Shown: positions 1-8,052 of the stretch, one piece after another
Layout of the letters: every line of letters starts with the position of its first letter
Numbering within the stretch: position 1 is the first letter of the stretch
Assembly (NCBI RefSeq): GCF_017874615.1
Contig: NZ_JAGIKV010000011.1
Location: forward strand, 62,001 to 126,000
Reading direction: 5' to 3'
Length of the DNA: 64,000 nucleotides
Origin: Paenibacillus xylanexedens
GTDB lineage: Bacteria > Bacillota > Bacilli > Paenibacillales > Paenibacillaceae
Position numbers and translations under genes: made by a program
Notes under the pieces: generated by a model
Told to the model about the DNA's origin: nothing
The model's input: the letters and a program-made list of their open reading frames with translations, nothing else
Databases searched by the model: none

Positions 1-2
1 GC

Positions 3-194
3 CAGCGCTGGTTAGAAGCGATTCATCAAAGTGGTTTGTCTGAGGAAGCCATCTCGGCTTCAATAGAAAGACGCAAGGTGGATATCAATGCCACGCTGGA
101 GGATCAATTGGTGTGGTTGGAGGAAGCGGGGTTTCGCGTGGCAGATTGCATGTACAAATACTTGGACTTTGCAGTGTTTTATGCGCAAAAATAA
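3..194 (+). CDS. C-terminal end of a class I SAM-dependent methyltransferase (5' cut by window)
   Basis: An open frame enters from the left edge and stops at TAA 192-194. It encodes about 63 residues with the pattern WLEEAGF-x-VADCMYKY-x-DFAVF. This resembles the last strand pair of small cytosolic class I methyltransferases, where a Trp-Leu-Glu-Glu-Ala-Gly-Phe helix precedes the final beta-hairpin. The SAM-binding part lies outside the window, so substrate and exact family cannot be judged. A bidirectional hairpin follows directly, so this is the last gene of its unit. Partial by position, not broken. Confidence 0.55.
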   Translation, partial: QRWLEAIHQSGLSEEAISASIERRKVDINATLEDQLVWLEEAGFRVADCMYKYLDFAVFYAQK

Positions 195-197
195 AAA

Positions 198-236
198 AAG
201 ACCGGATTATGGGCAGCTATGCCGTAATCCAGTCTT
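198..236. terminator. Bidirectional intrinsic terminator
   Basis: Imperfect inverted repeat with arms GACCGGATTATGGGCA and TGCCGTAATCCAGTC, an A-run on the left and a T-containing stretch on the right. It sits between two convergent genes and probably ends both transcripts. Confidence 0.75.
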
Positions 237-262
237 CTCACATATTTTTCATCTTAAATCAC

Positions 263-1666
263 TTATTTCAGCGATGCTGGCAGCTTAACGCCGAGAAGTT
301 TGCCTTCGGTTTGGATGATGATCATTCCGTTTGTCTTTAACGTCGTGTTATGCAGATCTCCACCGGTGGAGACGCGGAAGACCGACTGACCCGACATCAT
401 GTTGAGGACAAGCAGGGTGCCGTTACGTTGCGCTCGATACATTCCTTTACCGTAAACATCAATCTGAGAGACGGGGGCATCACCATGCCACTGGACCTCT
501 TGACCATTAGCCAGCTTGATGCCTGTAAGTTCTCCCGTGTTTCCGTTTTTGAAGATCAACCTTTCCTGTGTAACGCCAAGCCATACCATATTTTCGCCGT
601 AAGGACGGTGAAAAGTTCGAAGTGGCGCGGTTCCCGGATTGCTTGAGGTCAACGGATACTCCGCTATCGCATCGCCTTGTAGAATGTATAGTTTGTCTTT
701 ATTGGAAAATATCCCTCCATACCCATTCACATACGGTGGATCCCCCGGCATGGTCCACTTATACTCCTGACTTCCTTTCAACACACCGGTCTTCAAGTTG
801 TACGCATTAACTTTCCATTTGCGTTCTGGTGAAGACTCGTCATTTTCCAAAATCGAAGAATAGTAGTCCGCTGAGTATACAAGACCGTCTTTAATCTGAA
901 TAGCTTCCCCCTGACCAAAATGACCCCATAGCTTCTTGCCCGTTTTCTTGTCATATGCATTAAGCTGTAAGGATGTAAGTGCCCCTTGGACAAAAAAGGT
1001 TCTCAGCACCACACCATTAGATTCTCTCAGATACTCAGTACCATTACCTTCACCTAATGGTTCATCTGCTTCCCAGCGCAGTTTGCCTGACTGGATATCC
1101 AGTGCGAACGTTGTACTCCCCTTAATCACGTAGAGGGTATCCACCGTTGGAATCAGAGCTTCCGTACGGTTATACGTATCAATCCAGGTGGATGTACCTG
1201 ACTGCCATATTGCTTTGCCTGTCTTCGCATTCAAGGCATATGGCTTGTGATCAATGGTCAGTCCGTAGAGAATCCCGCTTTGATAGGTAATATAAGGAGT
1301 CAGGTCTTTGGCGTAAGTCCACAGCCGTTTACCTGTTGTCGCATCAAGTGCAATCAACTTCGATCCAGCAAACGTGAATACTTTGCCTTCTTCTGCGATG
1401 GCATTAACTCCAACATACGTCTCGTTCATATTCAGATAGTTATCTACTTTTGCTGTCCAAGAAGGTTTCAGTTCAGGTACAGTGATTCGTTGATACGAAT
1501 ACCAGTTACGGATGGATACATCCGATGCTTCAGCATGTGCCTGCGATGGCAACACGCCGATAACGCCGTGAACCATCAGCATTCCGGCAGTAATGCCTGC
1601 AATGATGGGTCTTCCTGCTCTTCTTTTCCATTCCTTATTCATTTGACGTTTATGTATATTGACCAT
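263..1666 (-). CDS. Secreted PQQ-like beta-propeller repeat protein
   Basis: 467 residues. The start is fixed by AGGAGG seven bases upstream of ATG 1666. The N-terminus is basic, then hydrophobic, and ends in AHA before EASD, a typical Sec signal peptide. Repeated blades follow, each with a motif such as LIALDATTGKRLW, YALNAKTGKAIW, FALDIQSGKLRW and LNAYDKKTGKKLW. This is the PQQ/BamB-type eight-bladed propeller signature. In Firmicutes such proteins are extracellular scaffolds of mostly unknown function; the family name does not mean PQQ is bound. It stands alone, convergent with the gene on its left, and its own terminator is the hairpin at 198-236. Function beyond the fold is not assigned. 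Confidence 0.8.
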   Translation of the reverse strand: MVNIHKRQMNKEWKRRAGRPIIAGITAGMLMVHGVIGVLPSQAHAEASDVSIRNWYSYQRITVPELKPSWTAKVDNYLNMNETYVGVNAIAEEGKVFTFAGSKLIALDATTGKRLWTYAKDLTPYITYQSGILYGLTIDHKPYALNAKTGKAIWQSGTSTWIDTYNRTEALIPTVDTLYVIKGSTTFALDIQSGKLRWEADEPLGEGNGTEYLRESNGVVLRTFFVQGALTSLQLNAYDKKTGKKLWGHFGQGEAIQIKDGLVYSADYYSSILENDESSPERKWKVNAYNLKTGVLKGSQEYKWTMPGDPPYVNGYGGIFSNKDKLYILQGDAIAEYPLTSSNPGTAPLRTFHRPYGENMVWLGVTQERLIFKNGNTGELTGIKLANGQEVQWHGDAPVSQIDVYGKGMYRAQRNGTLLVLNMMSGQSVFRVSTGGDLHNTTLKTNGMIIIQTEGKLLGVKLPASLK

Positions 1667-1770
1667 GGTAAATCCTCCTGTTATTAAAATCCTGAGATAT
1701 AACTACATAAACATAACGTGTGATAAGTCCAAATAGTTACCGGATTGTTAAATTATTCAAAGGAAATATC

Positions 1771-1793
1771 AAAAAAAGCCGCCACCAGGCGAC
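1771..1793 (-). terminator. Intrinsic terminator of the S12 hydrolase gene
   Basis: Minus-strand hairpin GTCGCC-TGGT-GGCGGC followed by seven T. It lies about 65 bases beyond the stop codon of the serine hydrolase. One of a recurring family of near-identical terminators in this window. Confidence 0.85.
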
Positions 1794-1857
1794 TTCTTGA
1801 TAACTGTATTTTTTCGGAGATAAGTTGCGAACGTGACTCATTAATGAAGTTTCTGCT

Positions 1858-3912
1858 TTACTTTAGTTGGATCTGGAATACATCACCGGAGTCCCCACCA
1901 AAAACGATAAAACCACTTTTCGGGAGTTTCGTCGATTCCTGATTGGTTGCTACAGAGAAGTCAACCATTTCCCCTTTATCATTATACACTGCATAACCTC
2001 CGGTCTTGGGAGAATCCACCGTGATGGATTTGTTACCCGAGCGAGCGTCGATCGCATACCACCGGGCTTGACCGTTTGCCGGAATAGTCGTAATTCCTTT
2101 TTTTCCACCAAAGATTGGAGTAATCGCTTCCTCGGCAATGTATTCCTGCCCATCCTGGAGAAGAATCTCGGCGCCATTCTTTGTGTAAAATTGCAGATCA
2201 AACGCGTCTCTTCCGTTCATTACAGGGATCTCGGCGATATTCTCTGCGTTGTTTGCATCCATGATTTGCGTGCCATTAGCATAGCCATTTTTGGCATCAA
2301 CAGACAGGTTCTTGATCAGCATCGATGGAAGCAGATAAAAGATCGATGTTATTTTTTCATCCAATGCGTAATATTTCGAGCCGTCACGAGCTGTCCATTT
2401 CTCTTTCGTTGCTGCGTCAAGCGCATTATGATCCAGTTTTTGATAATCATACGTGTTCATTACCGTTTGACCTATGCCGGGTAACGTTATCATACCCTGA
2501 ACTTTAACATATACCTTGTCATTACGTTCCTTCACAAAACTAGCTTTCACACTGCCATCCGCACTTGTAAAATATTCGTCGCCTGTGTACACATATTTCT
2601 GCTCTGGAATAATTCCACCCAGCAAAGCAGGCAGTTGCATCTCACCATCCTTAATCGTTATATCCAATGTCTCTCCTACCGTACCATAGAGACCGGAGTA
2701 CGCGCTTAATTCTGTTGGCATCTTCACTTTGTCGGGTGATGAGAAGGTCTGATCGGGTTTAACCTTGTCAATGATGCCTTGATCCGCCAGAACTTCCAGC
2801 AGCACTTTGCTGGCAAACATCTGATTGTAGATGGAAGATCCGCCAGATGATAGAACCGCCATTGAAATATCATGTTCAGGTATAGTGATTAACACGGCAT
2901 GGTACAACATGGTATCCCCACCTTTGGCAAGCGCGGTAACCCCATAATCGCTGAAAGGTGCAAGGTCAACCGAATCCCATCCCAAGCCATAATTGATCGT
3001 ATTTTGCTCATCAGATACCCATATGCCCTTACGATATTCATGAGATTGCATGGCCTTCACAGCAGATTCGGACAGAATATCCGGTCTGTTCCCCATTAAA
3101 ACCTCTCCGAATTGACTCAATTCTTCTGCCGTAGAGTACACTCCGCCTGTGCCGATAATGTTGGCATTTTCGGTAGGCATCTTCATCTCAAGTGTAGGCC
3201 AATAGGTTTCGGATAATTGCGCTCTGTCAAAGGAATCTAGTGGTGTCTTCGTTGATTCCAACTTCAACGGCTCGCTGATGAACTTGGCGATATATTCGCT
3301 GTAGCTTAATCCACTCACCCGTTCAACCAGGATTTCAAGCAATTGAAAACCGTCATTGGCGTAGACGGAGTATGCACCAGGTTTGGATTTCAGTTTTTCG
3401 GACTGAAGTTTGAGCAATAACTCATCATGATTGCGGGTGTCATTATCTTCAAACAACATGCTGTTTCCATAATGTGTACCGTAAAGACCGGATGAATGAT
3501 TCATCAACATGCGCGGTGTGATTTGAGTATAGCGCGCATCTGCCATTTTAAAGTCCTTGATATACGAAGTAAGCGGCTCATCCAGATCTATTTTACCGGA
3601 ATCAACCAGCTTCATGGCGGCTGCCGTAACAACCATTTTGCTAACCGAGCCTATGCCATACATGCTATCCTTGTCTATTGGCTTCTGTGATGCCTTATCG
3701 TGCAGTCCGACACTATCTGATAAAATATATTCCCCTTCATCCATGATAGCATATTGCACACTGGTGACACCGTAGTTTTGCACCATCTCCTTGGCGATCT
3801 GCTCCGCCCGTGCCTCAATCGTACCGCTGTTATTCGCCTCTGCTCTGACATCTGCCAGCGGTGTAATTACAAGCACCGCTGTACATAAAAAACTAATTAG
3901 TTTCTTCATCAT
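1858..3912 (-). CDS. Secreted S12-family serine hydrolase (beta-lactamase fold), paralogue 1
   Basis: 684 residues from ATG 3912, which has GGGAGG four bases upstream; a longer frame to 3978 lacks a ribosome site. Signal peptide MMKKLISFLCTAVLVITPLADVRA. The catalytic domain (about residues 35-370) has SVSK (SxxK nucleophile/base), Y-A-N in SVYANDG and KGG in AKGGDT. These are the motifs of class C beta-lactamase-like peptidases and esterases (MEROPS S12). About 300 residues of beta-rich C-terminal sequence follow, shared with the two paralogues at 46691-48844 and 51327-53414. The family includes D-Ala-processing PBP4*/FmtA-like enzymes, esterases and true beta-lactamases, so the substrate is unknown and resistance should not be assumed. 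It lies downstream of a GHKL/LytTR two-component system but is separated from it by a terminator. Confidence 0.85.
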   Translation of the reverse strand: MMKKLISFLCTAVLVITPLADVRAEANNSGTIEARAEQIAKEMVQNYGVTSVQYAIMDEGEYILSDSVGLHDKASQKPIDKDSMYGIGSVSKMVVTAAAMKLVDSGKIDLDEPLTSYIKDFKMADARYTQITPRMLMNHSSGLYGTHYGNSMLFEDNDTRNHDELLLKLQSEKLKSKPGAYSVYANDGFQLLEILVERVSGLSYSEYIAKFISEPLKLESTKTPLDSFDRAQLSETYWPTLEMKMPTENANIIGTGGVYSTAEELSQFGEVLMGNRPDILSESAVKAMQSHEYRKGIWVSDEQNTINYGLGWDSVDLAPFSDYGVTALAKGGDTMLYHAVLITIPEHDISMAVLSSGGSSIYNQMFASKVLLEVLADQGIIDKVKPDQTFSSPDKVKMPTELSAYSGLYGTVGETLDITIKDGEMQLPALLGGIIPEQKYVYTGDEYFTSADGSVKASFVKERNDKVYVKVQGMITLPGIGQTVMNTYDYQKLDHNALDAATKEKWTARDGSKYYALDEKITSIFYLLPSMLIKNLSVDAKNGYANGTQIMDANNAENIAEIPVMNGRDAFDLQFYTKNGAEILLQDGQEYIAEEAITPIFGGKKGITTIPANGQARWYAIDARSGNKSITVDSPKTGGYAVYNDKGEMVDFSVATNQESTKLPKSGFIVFGGDSGDVFQIQLK

Positions 3913-3993
3913 ATGTCCTCCCTCAAATGTTCTTATGAATGAATTCATCATATCCGGGAAGAGACTGATCAAACGCAAACGGACCCTGAATGG

Positions 3994-4025
3994 AAAAAAA
4001 CAACCCCTGAACGGCAGGTTCAGGG
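3994..4025 (-). terminator. Terminator overlapping the end of the GHKL kinase gene
   Basis: Perfect 8-bp stem CCCTGAAC/GTTCAGGG with a 5-base loop, followed on the minus strand by GTTG and seven T. The kinase stop codon TGA is part of the stem. Confidence 0.85.
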
Positions 4026-5318
4026 ATTGTCGGTGTGGAACGGAAGCACGACCATGTTGTTAAATTTCCGATGCTGATGCTCAATACTCATATGTCCACC
4101 ATATTTCTCGCACATTCGCGATATATTGGTTAGACCGATCCCATGATACTCCGGATTGGGCTTGTCACTTTTCAAGTCAACGATCGGTTGCTCCACATGA
4201 TTCATAATCTGGATGACCAGTGTAGATGATGTGGAGTGAATGGCAATCAGGATATATCGATCCTCAGCCTGTCTAACCTTCTTGGAGGCCTCAATTGCGT
4301 TATCGAGCATGTTACCCAGCACCACACACAGATCGTACCGATCGATCTGGATATGCTGCGAGTGGAGCTGGATTTTGGTGTCGATTTTGATCCCGTTTGC
4401 CTGCCCCATAGCCAAGGTATTTGTAACGAGTGCATCAATGACCAGATTACCGGAGTTCACCCGCTGGTACGCACCTTCAATGGTATTTAATGTTGACTTG
4501 ATATGGTCACCTGCCGCTGCCAGTTCGTTACGCTGGATACATTCATCAATATACAGAAATTGCTGATTGATATCATGGATGATGGATTTAATGTTTTTGA
4601 AACTGTGAACGGTTTTCTCATAGTTGGCATCCTGGTAGTCCATCTGACGCTGTAACTGGGTATTTTCATGCGCAAGCTGTACCTTTTCCACCATGTTATC
4701 GAATACATATACAATGAACACGTTGAGAAATAGCGAGCCTAGTACAGAAAAGACGTAGAATATGTTTTTTTCACTATATATGGAGGCCACATTGATCTGA
4801 TAGATCGTAATAATGGGTACGATAAGAAACAGCAAATAATAACGATAATGCACGGCAAAACTTCTGCGTTTAGCCACTAAACGTACAATTTGAATAACAA
4901 TAAACATGATACTGCAACCAACCAGCATTACCTTGGAAAGAATCCAGTGGTTTTCTCCGTTGAACTGTTCCCATGAAATGAATTCTGTGGATTCCAAAAC
5001 TCCGAGGATATATACGGCTATTGTATTCGCCATCGTAATCAGAACCGCATACAGGATGGTAAAAACAAGCTTGATTTTGAACTCCACTTCATAGGATTGT
5101 GCCAGACTGAAGATTAATAGCAGAGCAACAGCAGTAGAAATGATATCAGAGAAGGAAGAGACCAAATAAAAATAACCCAACATGAGAAATACCATGAAAT
5201 AGATCGCTCTGCGCGGCTTTCGTCTGGACTTGCCCAACACAGAATCAAAATAAAAATTCGCCTGAAATGCCATAAGTAAGGTCACAAAAATGATGGAAAA
5301 GATCATATAGGTACCCAT
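4020..5318 (-). CDS. GHKL-type sensor histidine kinase (AgrC/NatK-like)
   Basis: 432 residues. ATG 5318 lies one base after the response-regulator stop and has GAGGA upstream, so the two genes are translationally coupled. The first ~215 residues are strongly hydrophobic, about six membrane helices. A short helix leads to the kinase core with HSFKNIKSIIHDINQQ (phosphoacceptor region of GHKL kinases), N-box VLGNMLDNAIEAS and G-box HGIGLTNI. This architecture is that of AgrC/CitS-like peptide or envelope sensors, with the multi-TM region as the input. It should phosphorylate the LytTR regulator encoded just upstream. The gene ends in a terminator, followed by the S12 hydrolase, a plausible regulatory target. 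Confidence 0.88.
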   Translation of the reverse strand: MGTYMIFSIIFVTLLMAFQANFYFDSVLGKSRRKPRRAIYFMVFLMLGYFYLVSSFSDIISTAVALLLIFSLAQSYEVEFKIKLVFTILYAVLITMANTIAVYILGVLESTEFISWEQFNGENHWILSKVMLVGCSIMFIVIQIVRLVAKRRSFAVHYRYYLLFLIVPIITIYQINVASIYSEKNIFYVFSVLGSLFLNVFIVYVFDNMVEKVQLAHENTQLQRQMDYQDANYEKTVHSFKNIKSIIHDINQQFLYIDECIQRNELAAAGDHIKSTLNTIEGAYQRVNSGNLVIDALVTNTLAMGQANGIKIDTKIQLHSQHIQIDRYDLCVVLGNMLDNAIEASKKVRQAEDRYILIAIHSTSSTLVIQIMNHVEQPIVDLKSDKPNPEYHGIGLTNISRMCEKYGGHMSIEHQHRKFNNMVVLPFHTDNP

Positions 5319-5319
5319 A

Positions 5320-6060
5320 TCATTGAATCCTCATGATCATATATTTGGTGTAAGCATCCTTGATTTCTTTGACCTTGGATCGACCTATGGGCAGTTCCGT
5401 TCCATTCAACATAACGACCTGGGTACCGGAAAACTTCTGAACATGCATCAGGTTGATGATAATCGAGCGATGAATCTGCAAGAAACCATGGTCTTTCAAA
5501 CCGCTAGCGTAGCTGGATAAAATGCCTTTGGTCTCATGTACATTTTCCTGTGTCACAAAATTCAACTTGTTCTTGATCGTTAAACTTTTGACGACCTCAA
5601 TCCAGAGAATATCATCATATTTCAGCAGCAATTCATCATAGTCTGATTTGATTAGTACATACTTTTTGTCCAATGCCTGAAAATATTGACACAGCTTAAT
5701 CATCTTTTCCTCGAAAACTTGCGGCTGGATTGGCTTGATCAGATATTGAAAGGTGATGACATCAAAGCTCTCCACCATATATTCCGGGTAACTGGTCAGA
5801 AACATAATCTGTACATCCAGAAACTTCATGTTCCTGATCTCTTTAGCGGTCTGAATCCCGTTCATTCCGCCCATCTCCACATCCAAGATGAGAATATTGA
5901 ATGTATCCCCAACCTCTCTGTAGTGTGAGAGCAGTTGTTCACCAGATGTGAATAGGCTAATTTGAAAATCAAAATTGGTTTTTAGAGATAAGGAGACCAG
6001 CATCGTTTTCACACGTTCTCGTTGCTGCTCCTCATCATCACAGATTGCAATATTGAACAT
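5320..6060 (-). CDS. LytTR-family response regulator
   Basis: 246 residues from ATG 6060, preceded by AGGCGG at ten bases; an upstream ATG at 6087 has no comparable site. The N-terminal receiver starts with MFNIAICDDEE (acidic pocket), has the phosphoacceptor Asp in LILDVEMGGMNG and a conserved Lys in YLIKPI. The C-terminal ~100 residues form a LytTR DNA-binding domain (FLQIHRSIIINLMHVQKF, ELPIGRSKVKEIK). Family members bind direct repeats upstream of target promoters. First gene of a two-gene operon with the GHKL kinase. The nearest candidate targets are itself and the S12 hydrolase. Confidence 0.9.
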   Translation of the reverse strand: MFNIAICDDEEQQRERVKTMLVSLSLKTNFDFQISLFTSGEQLLSHYREVGDTFNILILDVEMGGMNGIQTAKEIRNMKFLDVQIMFLTSYPEYMVESFDVITFQYLIKPIQPQVFEEKMIKLCQYFQALDKKYVLIKSDYDELLLKYDDILWIEVVKSLTIKNKLNFVTQENVHETKGILSSYASGLKDHGFLQIHRSIIINLMHVQKFSGTQVVMLNGTELPIGRSKVKEIKDAYTKYMIMRIQ

Positions 6061-6185
6061 GGGGGGACATCCGCCTTTCATCGACATCGACTCTGAATTT
6101 CACTCTCGAATATACTATTTTAGCATAGGTTTCGGAGTCGAATGGGGATGAAATGCATTATTCCGACCCTAAAACGCAGATCAAC

Positions 6186-6210
6186 AAAAAAAGTCGCCAC
6201 ATTGGCGACT
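6186..6210 (-). terminator. Intrinsic terminator of the ATP-grasp gene
   Basis: Minus-strand stem AGTCGCCA/TGGCGACT with a short loop and seven T. It lies about 50 bases past the stop of the YheC/YheD-like gene. Confidence 0.85.
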
Positions 6211-6258
6211 CTTGAGCTTGAAACCTTCTCCAGCCATTCCTATGAAAAGTCCGGTCTG

Positions 6259-7023
6259 TTATTTTGTTTTTTTGGGGAAAGCATGGCGGTAATACCGTAT
6301 TACCTTGCGATACATCGTCTTGTCCTTTAATTGATTGAATATATATGGGTCAGGTTTGACATTCACTTCAATAATCCAGGGTTTCAGACTGTGGTCAAGG
6401 CCGATATCTACACCGATTTGCATTAGATACGGGTACTTTTTTTTCATATGACGAGCTATGCGCAGGCTAAGCTCATTCATCTCTTGAACCAGTTCATTCC
6501 TGCGTTTGGTGGATGCATGTGATTTTAGCAGCTTGTGAATATCCATCGGTGTACCACCACTATGATAATTGGTTACGATTTTCTTTGGATGACCCAGTCG
6601 GCCGATGATTCCAGTAGCTTCCCAATGTTTGGTCGGGCTTAGCTGTATCATGACACGGATGTCAAAACGTCTGTTATTGTGCTTAAGCAGATGGATTCCT
6701 CTCTGAATCAGATAACTTCTTTTATTCACCAGACGAGTCAGACTGTTATAAAACGATTCAAAGCTGTCAAACGTCAGGCGTTTTTGCTCAATCTGATAGA
6801 CAAAATGTTGATGACTTTCCATCTCGGCCTTAATAACACCCATCCCGAAAGTACCTCTCTCGGGTTTGACATAGACCATTCCATATTTGCTGATCATGGA
6901 TTTCAGATTCGTCTTATTATATTTCTGTGTGTCGGGGATAAACGGTTTAATTAATTCATTATTAATGATCAATTTTGTTTTTAACCACTTGCTTCTTAAC
7001 GGCTGCAACTTATCAACTCCCAT
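6259..7023 (-). CDS. YheC/YheD-family ATP-grasp spore-coat-associated protein
   Basis: 254 residues from ATG 7023, eight bases after AAGGGAGAG; the longer frame would use TTG 7083 without a site. The chain shows ATP-grasp features: YVKPERGTFGMGVIKAE (Lys and Gly-rich loop), DIRVMIQ, and the Mg-binding end WIIEVNVKPDP. This is the pattern of the YheC/YheD endospore coat-associated family of Bacillales. These proteins are linked to spores, but the ligation substrate is not known. It is divergent from the sugar genes at 7226-9426, with about 200 bases between that must hold both promoters. Confidence 0.85.
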   Translation of the reverse strand: MGVDKLQPLRSKWLKTKLIINNELIKPFIPDTQKYNKTNLKSMISKYGMVYVKPERGTFGMGVIKAEMESHQHFVYQIEQKRLTFDSFESFYNSLTRLVNKRSYLIQRGIHLLKHNNRRFDIRVMIQLSPTKHWEATGIIGRLGHPKKIVTNYHSGGTPMDIHKLLKSHASTKRRNELVQEMNELSLRIARHMKKKYPYLMQIGVDIGLDHSLKPWIIEVNVKPDPYIFNQLKDKTMYRKVIRYYRHAFPKKTK

Positions 7024-7225
7024 GTCGTAAACTCTCCCTTCAGCAACCGCATCAAAGCCTGCTGTTTGATCAAGATCCTGCAAGCATTATATGTAATACC
7101 GATAAAGGAACCCTCAACAAAAGCCCCTATTCGTAAAAATGTATATTTGCACATGCCCTGACCAAAACACTTTTGCACACATACCATATAATGAGTCATC
7201 ACGATTTGTGCAAGGAGTTGAGAAG

Positions 7226-8035
7226 ATGTCTGTCCAGCCTGGAATCCGGTTGAACAATGCGCCTAAGATTGATGTTCTTATACCAGCGATCGAGAAAGAT
7301 TTGGCTACCCTTCCCCTCGTCATCGATAACATTCGCCGTTATGTAAAACATCCCATTGGAAGCATATATATTGTTTCTCCGGTCAGCACCAAGATCAGAA
7401 AACTCTGTTCCCTTAAAAACTGCATTTTTGTTAATGAGCGATCCGTCCTGCCTATAACCAAAAACGACATACACTACCAGTCCTCCCGATGGAATCGGTC
7501 AGGCTGGTTATATCAGCAGTTGCTCAAAATGAACGGAGATTCCATTGTGAAGGCAAAGTACTTTCTAGTCATGGATGCAGATACCGTACTGATTAAACCT
7601 CATTCATTTCTTGTAGAAGGCAAAACAGTCTTTTACTGCCGTGACTGGAGCCAGCCGGAATATTTCAAAACCTACCGCAAGTTGTTAGGCATGAAAGCTC
7701 CGCGTCCCCGCTCTTTTGTCACCCATTATATGCTGTTCGACAAATCGAAACTCGCTGCCTTAAAACAGAAAATTGAAGCGGTTCATAAACTGCCATGGTA
7801 CAAAGCCATCATCTCCAATATCAATAAGAAAAAGCAGTTTGGTTTCTCCGAGTATGAAACGTATGCCAATTTTATGTATACGAAAAACCCAGGCAGCATG
7901 ATCCTTAGAAGTTCCAAGAATAAAAGTCTGAATGTGAACGCTTCTTCGTTAAAAGAGCAACAAATCCGCAATCTGGCTCTTAAATATCGTTCTCTTTCCT
8001 TTCATAAACGGAAAATCTATAGTAAAGCTCCCTGA
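7226..8035 (+). CDS. DUF6492-type GT-A-like protein
   Basis: 269 residues. ATG 7226 has AAGGAG eight bases upstream; a longer frame starting at 7139 lacks one. The N-terminus IDVLIPAIEKDL and the later FLVMDADTVLIKP carry the strand and D-x-D pattern of nucleotide-sugar-binding GT-A folds. The rest resembles the uncharacterised DUF6492 family often found in surface-polysaccharide loci. No signal peptide, so cytosolic. It is 17 bases upstream of a mannose-1-phosphate guanylyltransferase gene on the same strand. The pair may supply and use an activated sugar, but acceptor and product are unknown. Confidence 0.7.
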   Translation: MSVQPGIRLNNAPKIDVLIPAIEKDLATLPLVIDNIRRYVKHPIGSIYIVSPVSTKIRKLCSLKNCIFVNERSVLPITKNDIHYQSSRWNRSGWLYQQLLKMNGDSIVKAKYFLVMDADTVLIKPHSFLVEGKTVFYCRDWSQPEYFKTYRKLLGMKAPRPRSFVTHYMLFDKSKLAALKQKIEAVHKLPWYKAIISNINKKKQFGFSEYETYANFMYTKNPGSMILRSSKNKSLNVNASSLKEQQIRNLALKYRSLSFHKRKIYSKAP

Positions 8036-8052
8036 GCTTAAGGAGGAAGCCC

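Noticed and set aside
1867..2484. 205-codon plus-strand open frame
   Set aside because: Lies fully antisense to the S12 hydrolase gene, has no Shine-Dalgarno and no family-like sequence; a shadow frame.
3913..3993. LytTR direct repeats in front of the first S12 gene
   Set aside because: CCGTTTGCGTTTG is suggestive, but spacing and sequence do not match the LytTR consensus well enough.
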